Source of the DNA: an uncultured Winogradskyella sp.
Lineage (GTDB): Bacteria; Bacteroidota; Bacteroidia; Flavobacteriales; Flavobacteriaceae
Direction of reading: 5' to 3'
Assembly: GCF_937958655.1 (NCBI RefSeq)
Contig: NZ_CALGNH010000031.1
Location: forward strand, 1-40,083
Length of the DNA stretch: 40,083 nucleotides
Shown one piece after another: positions 25,264 to 34,948 of this stretch (position 1 is its first letter; each line of letters starts with the position of its first letter). The position numbers and the translations under genes are program-made. Under the pieces are notes generated by a model. The model saw only the letters and a list, made by a program, of their open reading frames with translations. It did no database searches and had not been told where the DNA came from.

Positions 25264-26625
25264 TTGATTAATAGTATAATTACATATTTAAAACAACCTG
25301 TAAAGGCCGCACCACTTGCGGTCTTTCGGGTTTTATTTGGTTGCTTAATGTGTTTTGGTACAATACGCTTTATGTCAGGTAATTGGGTAGAAACGTATTA
25401 CATAGAACCTATATTTCATTTTAAATATTATGGACTTACATTTATTAAAAGCCTAGGGCAATACACTTACATTTTGTACGGTATTACGCTTTTATCATCT
25501 ATAGGTATTGCTTTGGGTTATAGGTATAGATTAAGTTGTTTACTCTTTTTTTTGAGTTTTACATATTGCGAACTCATAGATAAGACCTACTATCTTAATC
25601 ATTATTATTTTGTGAGTATCATCGGTTTTTTGCTCATTTTTTTACCTGCAAATTGTTATTTTTCAATAGACGCAAAACGACAGTCAAAATTAGCTTTTAA
25701 TAAAATTCCACGATATAATATTTTTGTCATTCAATTGATGCTAACTATAGTTTATGTATATGCAGGCTTGGCAAAAATAAATTCAGAATGGTTACTAAGA
25801 GCTATGCCCTTACAAATATGGTTACCATCTCGAGACTATTTACCACTAATTGGAGATTTTTTTAGACATGAATGGGTGCACTATGCTATGAGTTGGTTTG
25901 GTATGCTTTATGATTTGTCTATTCCCTTTTTATTATTTTATAAAAGAACACGTGTTTTGGCTTTTGTGTTGGTGGTTGTTTTTCATGTATTAACGAGAGT
26001 GTTATTTCCAATCGGAATTTTTCCTTATGTCATGATTTTTTCAACACTTATTTTCTTTAATTCCCATTTGCACCAAGGTTTAATACATAAATTACAAAAG
26101 CTATTTAATAGTAAATACACCATTAAAGAAAAGACCTTAAGTTGGGTGCCGAATATTAAAAATCGAATTATAGTTGGTGTATTTATAGTCTTTTTTAGTT
26201 TTCAGATTTTATTTCCGTTTAGATACCTTTTGTATCCAGATGAATTATTTTGGACCGAAGAAGGCTACAGATTCTCTTGGCGTGTAATGCTAATGGAAAA
26301 GGGTGGTTATGTACAATTTAAAATTGTAGATCCTGCAACCAAAAAGTGGTTTTATGTAGATCATACTGCATATTTAACAGATTATCAAGAAAAGCAAATG
26401 CGTATGCAGGCCGATTTTATTTTAGAATTCGCACATTTTTTAGAAACGACTTATAAAGAAAAAGGGATAAAAAATCCTGAAGTTTATGTAGAGAGTTACA
26501 TTGCTTTAAACGGACGTTTAAGTCAACAATATATAGACCCTAATATCAATCTCACCAAGGTTAAAGACTCATGGAAGCATAAGGATTGGATATTACCATT
26601 TAATGATACAATTTATGGATTTTAA
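25264..26625 (+). CDS. HTTM domain membrane protein (vitamin K-dependent gamma-carboxylase-like)
   Basis: 453 residues. The first 300 or so form the HTTM domain, with several transmembrane helices (around 15-35, 63-85, 93-128, 155-175, 208-232, 239-265 and one more near 300-320). The C-terminal 110 residues are soluble. Family signatures include APLAVFRVLFGCLMCFGTIR and VYAGLAKINSEWL. Relatives include the animal gamma-carboxylase, but the bacterial function is unsettled. The start is TTG at 25264, 3 nt after the imelysin stop, and the stop overlaps the next receptor gene. It is therefore strongly coupled to both metal-uptake components. Confidence 0.85.
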   Translation: MINSIITYLKQPVKAAPLAVFRVLFGCLMCFGTIRFMSGNWVETYYIEPIFHFKYYGLTFIKSLGQYTYILYGITLLSSIGIALGYRYRLSCLLFFLSFTYCELIDKTYYLNHYYFVSIIGFLLIFLPANCYFSIDAKRQSKLAFNKIPRYNIFVIQLMLTIVYVYAGLAKINSEWLLRAMPLQIWLPSRDYLPLIGDFFRHEWVHYAMSWFGMLYDLSIPFLLFYKRTRVLAFVLVVVFHVLTRVLFPIGIFPYVMIFSTLIFFNSHLHQGLIHKLQKLFNSKYTIKEKTLSWVPNIKNRIIVGVFIVFFSFQILFPFRYLLYPDELFWTEEGYRFSWRVMLMEKGGYVQFKIVDPATKKWFYVDHTAYLTDYQEKQMRMQADFILEFAHFLETTYKEKGIKNPEVYVESYIALNGRLSQQYIDPNINLTKVKDSWKHKDWILPFNDTIYGF

Positions 26626-29098
26626 GAAACTAGTAGTAGTTGTAGTTTTCTGTTGTTTTTCAATATTAGGACATAGCCAATATAAGTTACAAGGTAAGGT
26701 CATAGATGCTGAAACTAAAGATCCAATAGCTTTTTTATTCTTATTTGATAAGAATTCGGGTAAAGAAACAACAACAGATGCAAGTGGTAATTTTATTTTA
26801 GACGACTTAAATTCTGGGTTGCACACCATTGTTTTTTATAACGATGATTATGCATGGTACGAAAAAACGTTTAGTATTGATACTGATAAAATTGTAGATG
26901 TAAGGATTAAAAAATCCAATACCTTGTCCGAAGTGCTTATCCAGGCAAAACGTAAGGAAGTATTTGACTTAAAACGCGCAAAAGACGTAGAGGGCACTAC
27001 TATTTTTGCAGGTAAGAAAAATGAGTTCGTTTTAGTTGGCCAAATATTAGGGAATAAATCTAACGGAAATGCAAGACAGATTTTTGCTCAAGTTGTAGGT
27101 CTTAATATTTATGAAAGTACAAATTGTGGTTTACAATTATCCATTGGAGGTCGTGGTTTAGATCCTAATAGAACGTCTAATTTTAATACGCGCCAAAATG
27201 GTTATGATATTAGTGCAGATGTTTTGGGTTATCCTGAAAGTTATTATACACCGCCTGCAGAAGCTTTAGAAGAAATACAAATAATTAGAGGTGCAGCCTC
27301 TTTGCAATATGGTACACAGTTTGGTGGCCTAATTAATTTTAAGCTTAGAGACCCTTCAACCAAACCATTAGAAATTATAACAAGACAATCTTACGATACC
27401 AATTGTGGCTTTAATACCTTTAATAGTATTAGTGGTACAAATGGTAAATTTAGCCATTACACCTATGTCTCTTATAAAAATAATTTAGATGAAGCACCAA
27501 GGCCAAATATGGGTCTTGAGGCTTTTAATGTGTTTACAAATCTTAATTATAAACTCTCAGATAAAACGTCTATTGGGCTAGAATTTACACACCTTAATTA
27601 TACTGCACAACAACCTGGTGGACTTACAGATGTGCAATTTTATGAAGATCCTACATTTAGTAACCGCACAAGGAATTGGTTTAAAGTAAATTGGAATTTA
27701 CTCACCTTTAAATTAGACCATAAATTTTCTGAAAACGAGCGTTTTAAGGCCAATTTTTGGGGAATGAACTCATCGAGAAGTGCAATTGGATTTAGAACAA
27801 ATCGAGTATCTCAAATAGATGATACCGATGAGCCAAGAGATTTACAAGTCGGAGAATTTAGAAATTGGGGAACAGAGTTAAGGTACCTTAAAAATTATAA
27901 TATCAAAAACAAAAAATCAACCTTGCTCGTTGGTGGAAAATATTATCAGGCATTTAACCAAGAGCGCCAAGGGCCTGGAACCAATGGTAATGATCCTAAT
28001 TTTAATTTTGTTGATTATGAGGTTCAAGATTTACCTGTAGAGTTAAGACAATCCGATTTTGATTTTCCTAATTTAAATTTAGCTGTATTTGCTGAAAATA
28101 TTTTTTACCTGTCCGATAAATTGTCGCTAACTCCAGGCATAAGATTTGAATACATTAAAACAGCAAGTGAAGGAACTTTTCGTTCAGTTAATAGAGACCT
28201 TGCTGATAACGTATTGTTAGATAGTACGTTTACAGATAACCGAACACGAGAGCGTAACATTATATTACTTGGTTTGGGAGTAAGCTATAAACCTAATAAA
28301 TCATTAGAAATTTATGGAAACTTTTCGCAAAATTATAGATCAGTGACCTTTAGTGATATAAGAATAATTAATCCTTCTTTTCAGGTTGATGAAAATATAA
28401 ATGACGAAAGTGGTTTCTCTGCAGATTTAGGACTAAGAGGTCGCTATAAAAAAGTATTGTCTTATGATGCTAATGTTTTTGGTTTATTATACAACGATCG
28501 TATAGATGAGGTGATTAGAACAGGTACAAGAGTCAATGCTTTTGGGGAAACCGTTGAAGAAGGACGCGTGGTGCGTTTTAGAGGAAACATAGGTCGTGCT
28601 TTTACCTATGGTTTTGAGAGCTTAATTGATTGGAATTTAAAGGAAACTTTCTTTAGCACCCAAAACGATTATAAATTAAATTATTATGTTAATTTAGCAT
28701 TAACTCAATCTAAATTTATTGCATCTGAGGTACCAGGAGTAGAGGGTAATGAATTACCTTTTGTTCCTAATGTAAATTTTAGAACAGGTCTAAAAATGGG
28801 TTATAAAAATATATTATTAGACCTACAGTATTCTTATTTATCAGAGCAATATACCGATGCTTCAAATGCACCTCAAGATCGTAATGATAATGTTAGTGGT
28901 ATTATTGGAACAATTCCGGCATATGCCGTATTAGATTTATCCTTGTCTTATCGTTATAAAAGTTGGACCTTAGAAACTGGAGTAAATAATCTTTTAGACG
29001 AAGTGTATTTTACACAACGTGCCACAGGTTATCCAGGGCCTGGTATAATCCCTGCACTACCAAGAAGTTTTTATGCCACACTGCAGTATAAGTTTTAG
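26615..29098 (+). CDS. FecA-like TonB-dependent outer-membrane receptor
   Basis: 827 residues from the ATG at 26615 (MDFKKLVVVVVFCCFSILGHS, a clean signal peptide). Another ATG at 26603 would add four residues; both starts lie inside the end of the HTTM gene, so translation is coupled. A carboxypeptidase-regulatory-like domain spans about 24-105 (KLQGKVIDAETKDPIAFLFL). The plug spans about 120-260, including LSIGGRGLDPNRTSNFNTRQ and EALEEIQIIRGAASLQYGTQ. The 22-strand-type barrel ends in a C-terminal Phe (YATLQYKF). The plug resembles FecA (ferric dicitrate) receptors, so a ferric chelate is the best guess. With the lipoproteins upstream it completes an envelope-spanning uptake module. Confidence 0.92.
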   Translation: MDFKKLVVVVVFCCFSILGHSQYKLQGKVIDAETKDPIAFLFLFDKNSGKETTTDASGNFILDDLNSGLHTIVFYNDDYAWYEKTFSIDTDKIVDVRIKKSNTLSEVLIQAKRKEVFDLKRAKDVEGTTIFAGKKNEFVLVGQILGNKSNGNARQIFAQVVGLNIYESTNCGLQLSIGGRGLDPNRTSNFNTRQNGYDISADVLGYPESYYTPPAEALEEIQIIRGAASLQYGTQFGGLINFKLRDPSTKPLEIITRQSYDTNCGFNTFNSISGTNGKFSHYTYVSYKNNLDEAPRPNMGLEAFNVFTNLNYKLSDKTSIGLEFTHLNYTAQQPGGLTDVQFYEDPTFSNRTRNWFKVNWNLLTFKLDHKFSENERFKANFWGMNSSRSAIGFRTNRVSQIDDTDEPRDLQVGEFRNWGTELRYLKNYNIKNKKSTLLVGGKYYQAFNQERQGPGTNGNDPNFNFVDYEVQDLPVELRQSDFDFPNLNLAVFAENIFYLSDKLSLTPGIRFEYIKTASEGTFRSVNRDLADNVLLDSTFTDNRTRERNIILLGLGVSYKPNKSLEIYGNFSQNYRSVTFSDIRIINPSFQVDENINDESGFSADLGLRGRYKKVLSYDANVFGLLYNDRIDEVIRTGTRVNAFGETVEEGRVVRFRGNIGRAFTYGFESLIDWNLKETFFSTQNDYKLNYYVNLALTQSKFIASEVPGVEGNELPFVPNVNFRTGLKMGYKNILLDLQYSYLSEQYTDASNAPQDRNDNVSGIIGTIPAYAVLDLSLSYRYKSWTLETGVNNLLDEVYFTQRATGYPGPGIIPALPRSFYATLQYKF

Positions 29099-29235
29099 GC
29101 ATAATTTTACTTTGTTCATTCCTGTGTTTTATTAAAACAAATATATAAATTTATTGAGACGACTTTTATTTTAAGTCAAGGGCTTTATTAAACTACACTC
29201 AAACGTTTTTGCTACTTTAAATGAAATAAAATGCG

Positions 29236-29243
29236 TAGATTTG
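29236..29243 (+). promoter_or_regulatory. Putative -7 element for guaB
   Basis: TAGATTTG matches TAnnTTTG. The nearest TTG (29209-29211) is 24 nt upstream, slightly beyond the usual spacing. The rest of the 235-bp gap 29099-29333 contains a leader hairpin (separate entry) and no gene. Confidence 0.45.
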
Positions 29244-29302
29244 CATGCAATTAATTGAAAACAATAACAAAAATAGTTAAGCTATTTTATCTAAAAATTT
29301 TC

Positions 29303-29322
29303 ATTCTCATTAAAATGGGAAT
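29303..29322 (+). other. Hairpin in the guaB leader
   Basis: attctcatt (29303-29311) pairs with aatgggaat (29314-29322), with one G-T wobble, 12 bp before the guaB ATG. As written the loop would be only 2 nt, so the innermost pair must open. It could affect translation initiation; no known riboswitch is recognised. Confidence 0.35.
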
Positions 29323-29333
29323 CTAATTGCAAC

Positions 29334-30803
29334 ATGACAGCACACGAAAATAAAATCTTAGGTGAAGGTCTTACTTACGACGACGTCCTATTAGTTCCAG
29401 CCTTTTCAGAAGTATTGCCACGCGAGGTTAATATTCAAACAAAATTTACCAGAAACATTACTATAAATATTCCTGTAATCTCAGCTGCTATGGATACGGT
29501 TACTGAGAGTAGAATGGCTATTGCTATGGCGCAAGAAGGCGGTATTGGTGTACTTCATAAAAACATGACTATAGAAGAGCAGGCTCAAAAAGTACGACGT
29601 GTAAAACGCGCTGAAAGCGGAATGATTATAGACCCAGTAACGCTATCAATGGATGCTGTAGTCGCTGATGCAAAAAATGCAATGCGAGAACATAGTATTG
29701 GTGGTATCCCTATTGTTGATGATAATGGAGTGTTGAAAGGAATTGTAACCAACCGTGATTTGAGGTTTGAGCATCAAAATGACAGAGCCATAGTAGAGGT
29801 TATGACAAGCGAAAATTTAGTAACAGCTCCAAAAGGAACGTCTTTAAAAGATGCTGAGGCTATTTTACAAGAAAATAAAATTGAAAAGCTATTGATTGTT
29901 GAAGGCGATAAACTTGCTGGACTCATTACCTTTAGAGATATTACCAAAGTGACTCAAAAACCAAATGCCAATAAAGATAGCTATGGAAGATTAAGAGTTG
30001 CAGCGGCAATTGGTGTTACAGGAGACGCTGTCGATAGAGCAGAAGCTTTGGTAAAAGCAGGTGTTGACGCTGTAGTTATTGATACAGCTCATGGCCATAC
30101 CAAAGGTGTGGTTAGCATTTTAAAAGCTATTAAAAATAAATTTCCAAAGTTAGAAGTCATCGTTGGAAATATAGCAACTGGAGACGCTGCTAAATATTTA
30201 GTTGAGGCTGGTGCAGATGCTGTTAAAGTTGGTATTGGTCCGGGTTCAATTTGTACAACTCGCGTTGTTGCAGGTGTTGGTTTTCCACAATTTTCTGCGG
30301 TGTTAGAAGTTGCAGCTGCCATTAAAGGTACTGGTGTGCCTGTAATTGCAGATGGTGGCATCCGTTATACAGGAGATATACCAAAAGCCATAGCAGCAGG
30401 TGCAGATACCGTAATGTTAGGGTCGCTATTGGCTGGTACAAAAGAAAGCCCAGGTGAGACGATAATTTACGAAGGTCGTAAGTTTAAATCGTATCGAGGC
30501 ATGGGTTCTGTAGAAGCTATGAAGCAAGGGAGTAAAGACCGTTATTTTCAAGATGTGGAAGATGATATTAAGAAACTTGTACCAGAAGGTATTGTAGGTC
30601 GTGTTCCTTACAAAGGTGAACTTTTTGAGAGTATTCATCAATTTGTAGGTGGCTTAAGAGCTGGTATGGGATATTGCGGTGCTAAAGATATCGCCACCTT
30701 GAAGGAAACAGGACGATTTGTTAAAATCACAGCAAGTGGTATCCATGAGAGCCATCCTCATGATGTAACGATTACCAAAGAAGCACCTAATTATTCGAGA
30801 TAA
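29334..30803 (+). CDS. guaB: IMP dehydrogenase
   Basis: 489 residues, the standard bacterial length. The TIM barrel begins with [20 protein letters not shown]. Two CBS domains are inserted at about 97-205 (ending [16 protein letters not shown]). The catalytic loop GPGSICTTR holds Cys307. Later come [24 protein letters not shown] and the mobile flap region with [19 protein letters not shown]. It converts IMP to XMP with NAD, the committed step to GMP. A single-gene unit is likely, since the next gene (lycopene cyclase) is functionally unrelated, though only 41 bp away. Confidence 0.97.
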   Translation: MTAHENKILGEGLTYDDVLLVPAFSEVLPREVNIQTKFTRNITINIPVISAAMDTVTESRMAIAMAQEGGIGVLHKNMTIEEQAQKVRRVKRAESGMIIDPVTLSMDAVVADAKNAMREHSIGGIPIVDDNGVLKGIVTNRDLRFEHQNDRAIVEVMTSENLVTAPKGTSLKDAEAILQENKIEKLLIVEGDKLAGLITFRDITKVTQKPNANKDSYGRLRVAAAIGVTGDAVDRAEALVKAGVDAVVIDTAHGHTKGVVSILKAIKNKFPKLEVIVGNIATGDAAKYLVEAGADAVKVGIGPGSICTTRVVAGVGFPQFSAVLEVAAAIKGTGVPVIADGGIRYTGDIPKAIAAGADTVMLGSLLAGTKESPGETIIYEGRKFKSYRGMGSVEAMKQGSKDRYFQDVEDDIKKLVPEGIVGRVPYKGELFESIHQFVGGLRAGMGYCGAKDIATLKETGRFVKITASGIHESHPHDVTITKEAPNYSR

Positions 30804-30844
30804 ACTCGGCGTAATTCTTATAAATTTTTTAGTCTAATGTATTA

Positions 30845-31984
30845 ATGATTAAGTATGATTACATCATATTAGGAGCTGGTGCTTCGGGCTTAATGTTAGC
30901 CTATCGTATGGCAAAAGATCCTTTTTTTGATGATAAATCAATTTTGGTTATTGATAAAACTAAAGACAAAGGAAACGATAGAACCTGGTGTTTTTGGCAA
31001 AAAGGGATTGGAGAGTGGGATGCTATAGTCACCAAAACATGGTCTAAGATTTTCTTTGGTTCTAAAGTGTTTTCTAAAGGTATTGATATTTTGCCGTATC
31101 AGTATAATATGATACGAAGCCAAGATTTCTATAAATCACTTTGGGAATTTATCAACACAAAATCTAATATCACTTTTACTGAGAACACCGTTGATAATTT
31201 TGAAACTAAGAATGAACGCGTATATGTTAGTACTACAAACGGCAGCTACGTTGCATCAAAGCTTTTTAACAGCATACCAAATCCGTCGGTTTATGAAGCA
31301 CAAAAAACATATCCTGTATTGCAACAGCATTTTGTAGGCTGGTTTGTAACTACTAACAATGATTCTTTTGACGATTCAGTGGCTACATTTATGGATTTTG
31401 CAGTACCACAAAATGGAAATACGAGATTTATGTATGTGTTGCCAATTAATAAGCAAAACGCACTGTTTGAGTACACCTTGTTTTCTAAAGAATTCTTACA
31501 GCTATCAGAATATGAAGCGGCTATAAAAGCCTATTTAGTAGATAAAAATATTACAGACTATAAAATTTCAGAAGTAGAAAAAGGGGCTATACCAATGACC
31601 TCGTATAAGTTTTATCAAAAAAACTCTAAGCATATTTTAAACATTGGTACTGCAGGTGGTTGGACCAAAGCAAGTACAGGTTATACATTTAGTAACACCA
31701 CTAAAAAGACAAAGGCTTTGGTTAATTTTTTAAAGCACAACAATGACCTTACAAAATTTTATAAAACATCTAAATTTTGGTTCTATGACCTAATTTTTTT
31801 GGATGTTTTAGCACATCACAATGAAGAAGGTGCGGCGATTTTTGCATCTATGTTTAGAAAGGCAAATGTAAAAACCATATTTAAGTTCTTAGATGAAGAA
31901 TCTACTTTAATTGAAGATTTAAAGATCATTTTAGCTGTGCCAAACAAACGATTTATTCAAGCATTTTTCAAACGATTATTTTAG
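30845..31984 (+). CDS. crtY: Lycopene cyclase family protein (CrtY/CrtL-like)
   Basis: 379 residues. The N-terminal FAD/NAD-binding Rossmann motif is DYIILGAGASGLMLAYRM. The lycopene-cyclase motif GNDRTWCFWQKG (about 38-49) follows, and later IPMTSYKFYQ and NIGTAGGWTKASTGYTFSN, both conserved in CrtY. The enzyme should form beta-rings on lycopene, giving beta-carotene for zeaxanthin-type yellow pigments. No other crt gene is nearby. The stop codon opens a small hairpin (tagatt, tttc loop, aatcta at 31982-31997) without a T-tract. Confidence 0.9.
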   Translation: MIKYDYIILGAGASGLMLAYRMAKDPFFDDKSILVIDKTKDKGNDRTWCFWQKGIGEWDAIVTKTWSKIFFGSKVFSKGIDILPYQYNMIRSQDFYKSLWEFINTKSNITFTENTVDNFETKNERVYVSTTNGSYVASKLFNSIPNPSVYEAQKTYPVLQQHFVGWFVTTNNDSFDDSVATFMDFAVPQNGNTRFMYVLPINKQNALFEYTLFSKEFLQLSEYEAAIKAYLVDKNITDYKISEVEKGAIPMTSYKFYQKNSKHILNIGTAGGWTKASTGYTFSNTTKKTKALVNFLKHNNDLTKFYKTSKFWFYDLIFLDVLAHHNEEGAAIFASMFRKANVKTIFKFLDEESTLIEDLKIILAVPNKRFIQAFFKRLF

Positions 31985-31999
31985 ATTTTTCAATCTAGC

Positions 32000-32072
32000 T
32001 GTCACATAGAGCCTAATCGAGATGTTTTTAAAAGGTCTAGTTTAAAAGACCTCGACTACGCTCCATCTGACA
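32000..32072. repeat. REP-like palindromic element, degenerate copy
   Basis: Arms at 32000-32023 and 32049-32072 are inverted, imperfect copies of the 9468-9540 element (tgtca...gag...tcgag). An inner stem aggtct (32033-32038) with agacct (32047-32052) overlaps the right arm. It lies between the convergent crtY-like gene and the 78-residue minus-strand gene. Confidence 0.7.
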
Positions 32073-32081
32073 GGTTATAAT

Positions 32082-32318
32082 TTAACCCAAATATAGCTGC
32101 CCACGGTGTGGCTTTAAAGCGTCTCTAATGGGTTTCATTTCAGATTCATCAACAACTAAATAAGCTAAGCTATGCATATCGCTTATAGTTTCAATACCTG
32201 TAATATCAATATCTAATTGTTTTAAAGCGATGTATTCTTTTAAATGAATTAAATGATGCTCCGCTGTTTTTTGGCTCACAGAGCCTTTAAAATCCCAGAT
32301 TAATTTAAGTCTACGCAT
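32082..32318 (-). CDS. Small conserved protein of unknown function
   Basis: 78 residues from the ATG at 32316-32318 (MRRLKLIWDFKGSVSQKTAEHHLIHLKEY). A longer frame from 32417 would overlap the SRPBCC gene by 107 nt and is rejected; the chosen start overlaps by 8 nt. It is a compact alpha/beta protein with AEHHLIHLKE, then TISDMHSLAYLVVDESEM and IRDALKPHRGQLYLG at the C-terminus. Similar small proteins occur in other Flavobacteriia as I recall, but I know of no function. It is translated in tandem with the SRPBCC gene. Confidence 0.75.
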   Translation of the reverse strand: MRRLKLIWDFKGSVSQKTAEHHLIHLKEYIALKQLDIDITGIETISDMHSLAYLVVDESEMKPIRDALKPHRGQLYLG

Positions 32319-32766
32319 TGGATACAGTGCTATTGTTTTCCGCAAAGTTTTTAAAGTTGGCCATATACATTTTGGTTTGTTTTTTAAACGCCTTTGGCAT
32401 AAAAAATAACATAGCATTCATCTTAAGTGAGGTAGGTTCAAACGCGTTTTTACAAATCCACTTTGTGGAATGTCCTTTAAAATTTACAAAATAATTCTCT
32501 TGAATATTTCTTACGCCTTTAGTTGTATAAGTAGCATGAAATTCATCTGGAAGATTTTGCTTAGTAATGGTTTCAATAAGTTCCATTTTTCTTTTGCCAA
32601 AATTGTAATGCAATTTCATTTTAGCTCCAAATTGTCCAGGCGATCCAGAGATATATTCATTAGCAACTAAACCGTCTTGCCAATGTTTCATATTATTAGG
32701 ATTATTCATCTTTTTTATAACAAAATCTAAAGGTTTGTTAATGATAATTTCAGATGTGTATTGCAT
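32311..32766 (-). CDS. SRPBCC (START-like) family protein
   Basis: 151 residues. MQYTSEIIINKPLDFVIKKMNNPNNMKHWQDGL is the SRPBCC/polyketide-cyclase start, in which the first strand and helices close a hydrophobic cavity. The long C-terminal helix is at about 118-145 (MLFFMPKAFKKQTKMYMANF). The ligand is unknown. It is first in a two-gene minus-strand unit with the small protein at 32082; their ends overlap by 8 nt. Confidence 0.88.
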   Translation of the reverse strand: MQYTSEIIINKPLDFVIKKMNNPNNMKHWQDGLVANEYISGSPGQFGAKMKLHYNFGKRKMELIETITKQNLPDEFHATYTTKGVRNIQENYFVNFKGHSTKWICKNAFEPTSLKMNAMLFFMPKAFKKQTKMYMANFKNFAENNSTVSNA

Positions 32767-32903
32767 AGCCTATTAATCTAAATTAAAGATATAAAAACAA
32801 CATATACTAACTATAAACTTATCGACGTTATAACCAATTTAGAAGTTATAATGTAGAAGAATTAATTTAGAGCATTTTTTTTGTGCAAGACTTTGCCTAC
32901 GAC

Positions 32904-32933
32904 TTGTAAAATAAGCGATTTATGTTATTTTTG
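32904..32933 (+). promoter_or_regulatory. Canonical promoter of the PPIase-moxR operon
   Basis: TTG at 32904-32906, 19-nt spacer, TATTTTTG at 32926-32933, the full Bacteroidota consensus. The ATG at 32996 is 62 bp downstream, which supports that start over a frame beginning at 32963. The rest of 32767-32995 shows no gene. Confidence 0.75.
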
Positions 32934-32995
32934 CTTAACTCTAAAATCAGTGAATATATTTAGTGTATTATTGCTGTTATAAAGGTGAAATTATT

Positions 32996-34945
32996 ATGAA
33001 AATTGTATTCAAATTAGTGGTCTTTCTATTTTTAACGAGCAACGTTTCTTTTGCGCAAATAAAAGACCAAGTGCTTTTAAAAGTAGATGGAGAGCCTGTA
33101 ATGACGTCAGAATTTATTAGAGTTTACAATAAAAATTTAGACTTAGTTAAAGATGAAAGTCAAAAAGACATAGACAGTTATTTAACGCTTTTTACTGAGT
33201 ACCAGCTAAAACTAAAGGAAGCGAAACGACTAAAGCTAGACCAAGATGCTAAATATCAGCGAGAATTTTTAAGATATAAAAAACAACTCACTCAAAATTA
33301 TTTATCAGAAAACAAGGTAACTGAAGCTTTAGTTGCAGAGGCTTATGAACGCAGTAGTTACGACATTAACGCGTCACATATTTTAGTAAGACTAGACGCA
33401 ACGGCTAAAGATACCTTAAGTGCTTATAATAGAGTGTTAGCATTAAAGAAAAGAGTTGAAAACGAGGGGTTTGATGAGGTAAAGCAAGATGCACATAATG
33501 GTAAAACCGTTTTCTTAGAAGATTTGGGTTACTTTTCTGCATTTAAAATGGTATATGATTTTGAAAGCGCAGCTTTTAACACTCCCGTTAATGAGTTCTC
33601 AAAACCGTTTAGAACCCAATTTGGGTATCATGTTGTTTTTGTTAAAAATAAACGGAAATCTAGAGGAACGCTTACAGCAGCTCATATTATGATTTCTTTA
33701 CAGCAAAAAGATTCGCTTTTAGACCCAGAGCGTCGTATAAACGATATTTATCAAAAACTACAACAGGGAGAGTCTTTTGAGTCTTTGGCTAAACAATTCT
33801 CAGATGACAAAAGTTCTGCTAAAAACGGAGGGCAATTAGCGCCTTTTAAAAGTGGACAATTAAGTTCTGTTGAATTTGAGGATATGGCGTTTTCATTAAA
33901 AAAAGACAATGCAATTAGTAAGCCATTTAAAACGGCTTACGGATGGCATATTGTAAAACGTATAGGTTTAGAGCCACTTAAATCTTTTGAAGAAATAAAA
34001 CCAACTTTAGAGTCTAGGGTTAAAAGAGACTCTCGGTCAAAGCTTATAAATAACGCTATGGTAGAGGAATTAAAGCAGCGTTATAGTATTGTGCATACTA
34101 AAGAAGCTAAAGCCTATTTTGAGTCTATTTTAAATGATGATTTCTTTAAACGCTCATGGAAGTTTCCAGACGATTTTACTAAAGATAAAATTATTGTAGC
34201 CATTAATAATAACAATTATAGGTACTCTGATTTTGCCAGGCATTTATTAAATGCGCAGCGTTCATATACCAATAAGCAAATGTCACTTGCTAGTGTAGTT
34301 AATAGGGAATATAACAGATTTTTCGAAAAGGTAATACTTAGGTACAGAGAGGATAATTTAGAACTCGAAAACAAAGATTTTGCCGATATCCTTAAAGAAT
34401 ATAGAGATGGACTTTTATTATTCGATTTAATGGAAAAAGAGGTTTGGAATAAAGCCTCTAAAGATTCCTTAGGTCTAGAAGCATATTACAACAAAAATAA
34501 ATCTAAATACCAGTGGGACGATAGAGTAAAAGTACTCATAGCAACTACAGCAGATAAATCTATAGCAAAGAAACTTATACGTAGTTTAAAAAATAACCGT
34601 TCTGAGGAGACTATGAGTGCAAAATTTAATAATGAAGAAACACAAAATGTAATATTTACTAGTGGCACTTATAATCTTAACGACCCTAAGTTACCGACTA
34701 ATTTAGAGCTAAAAGCCGGTGTGTCTAAAGTGTATAATCATAATGATGCCTTTCATGTTTTAGATATTAAATCTATATACCCAGCAGGTCCTAAAACCTT
34801 AGAGGAAGCTAGAGGCAACGTTATTAACGATTACCAATTAGTAATTGAGACTAATTGGTTAAAAGCGCTGCAACAACGTTTTAATGTAGAGGTTAATGAT
34901 AAAGCTCTAAAAGCAGTTAAAAAATATATAAAGAAGCAACACTAA
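32996..34945 (+). CDS. Periplasmic peptidylprolyl isomerase with two PpiC domains
   Basis: 649 residues from the ATG at 32996 (MKIVFKLVVFLFLTSNVSFAQ, signal peptide). The N-terminal helical chaperone part has a typical VDGEPVMTSEFIRVYNKNLD opening. Two parvulin domains follow: ASHILVRLDATAKD to FGYHVVFVKNK (about 125-222), and AAHIMISLQQKDS to YGWHIVKRIG (about 228-325). A long C-terminal region of about 320 residues follows, perhaps a third, degenerate PpiC-like unit (KVLIATTADKSIAKKLI). It probably escorts outer-membrane proteins through the periplasm, like SurA/PpiD. The next gene starts 3 nt after the stop. Confidence 0.9.
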   Translation: MKIVFKLVVFLFLTSNVSFAQIKDQVLLKVDGEPVMTSEFIRVYNKNLDLVKDESQKDIDSYLTLFTEYQLKLKEAKRLKLDQDAKYQREFLRYKKQLTQNYLSENKVTEALVAEAYERSSYDINASHILVRLDATAKDTLSAYNRVLALKKRVENEGFDEVKQDAHNGKTVFLEDLGYFSAFKMVYDFESAAFNTPVNEFSKPFRTQFGYHVVFVKNKRKSRGTLTAAHIMISLQQKDSLLDPERRINDIYQKLQQGESFESLAKQFSDDKSSAKNGGQLAPFKSGQLSSVEFEDMAFSLKKDNAISKPFKTAYGWHIVKRIGLEPLKSFEEIKPTLESRVKRDSRSKLINNAMVEELKQRYSIVHTKEAKAYFESILNDDFFKRSWKFPDDFTKDKIIVAINNNNYRYSDFARHLLNAQRSYTNKQMSLASVVNREYNRFFEKVILRYREDNLELENKDFADILKEYRDGLLLFDLMEKEVWNKASKDSLGLEAYYNKNKSKYQWDDRVKVLIATTADKSIAKKLIRSLKNNRSEETMSAKFNNEETQNVIFTSGTYNLNDPKLPTNLELKAGVSKVYNHNDAFHVLDIKSIYPAGPKTLEEARGNVINDYQLVIETNWLKALQQRFNVEVNDKALKAVKKYIKKQH

Positions 34946-34948
34946 ATT

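Noticed and set aside
29303..29322. Purine riboswitch before guaB
   Set aside because: Only one short stem is present; there is no three-way junction with the conserved aptamer loops.
32319..32417. N-terminal extension of the 78-residue protein
   Set aside because: The extra 33 residues lie wholly within the SRPBCC coding sequence in another frame and do not resemble the conserved start.
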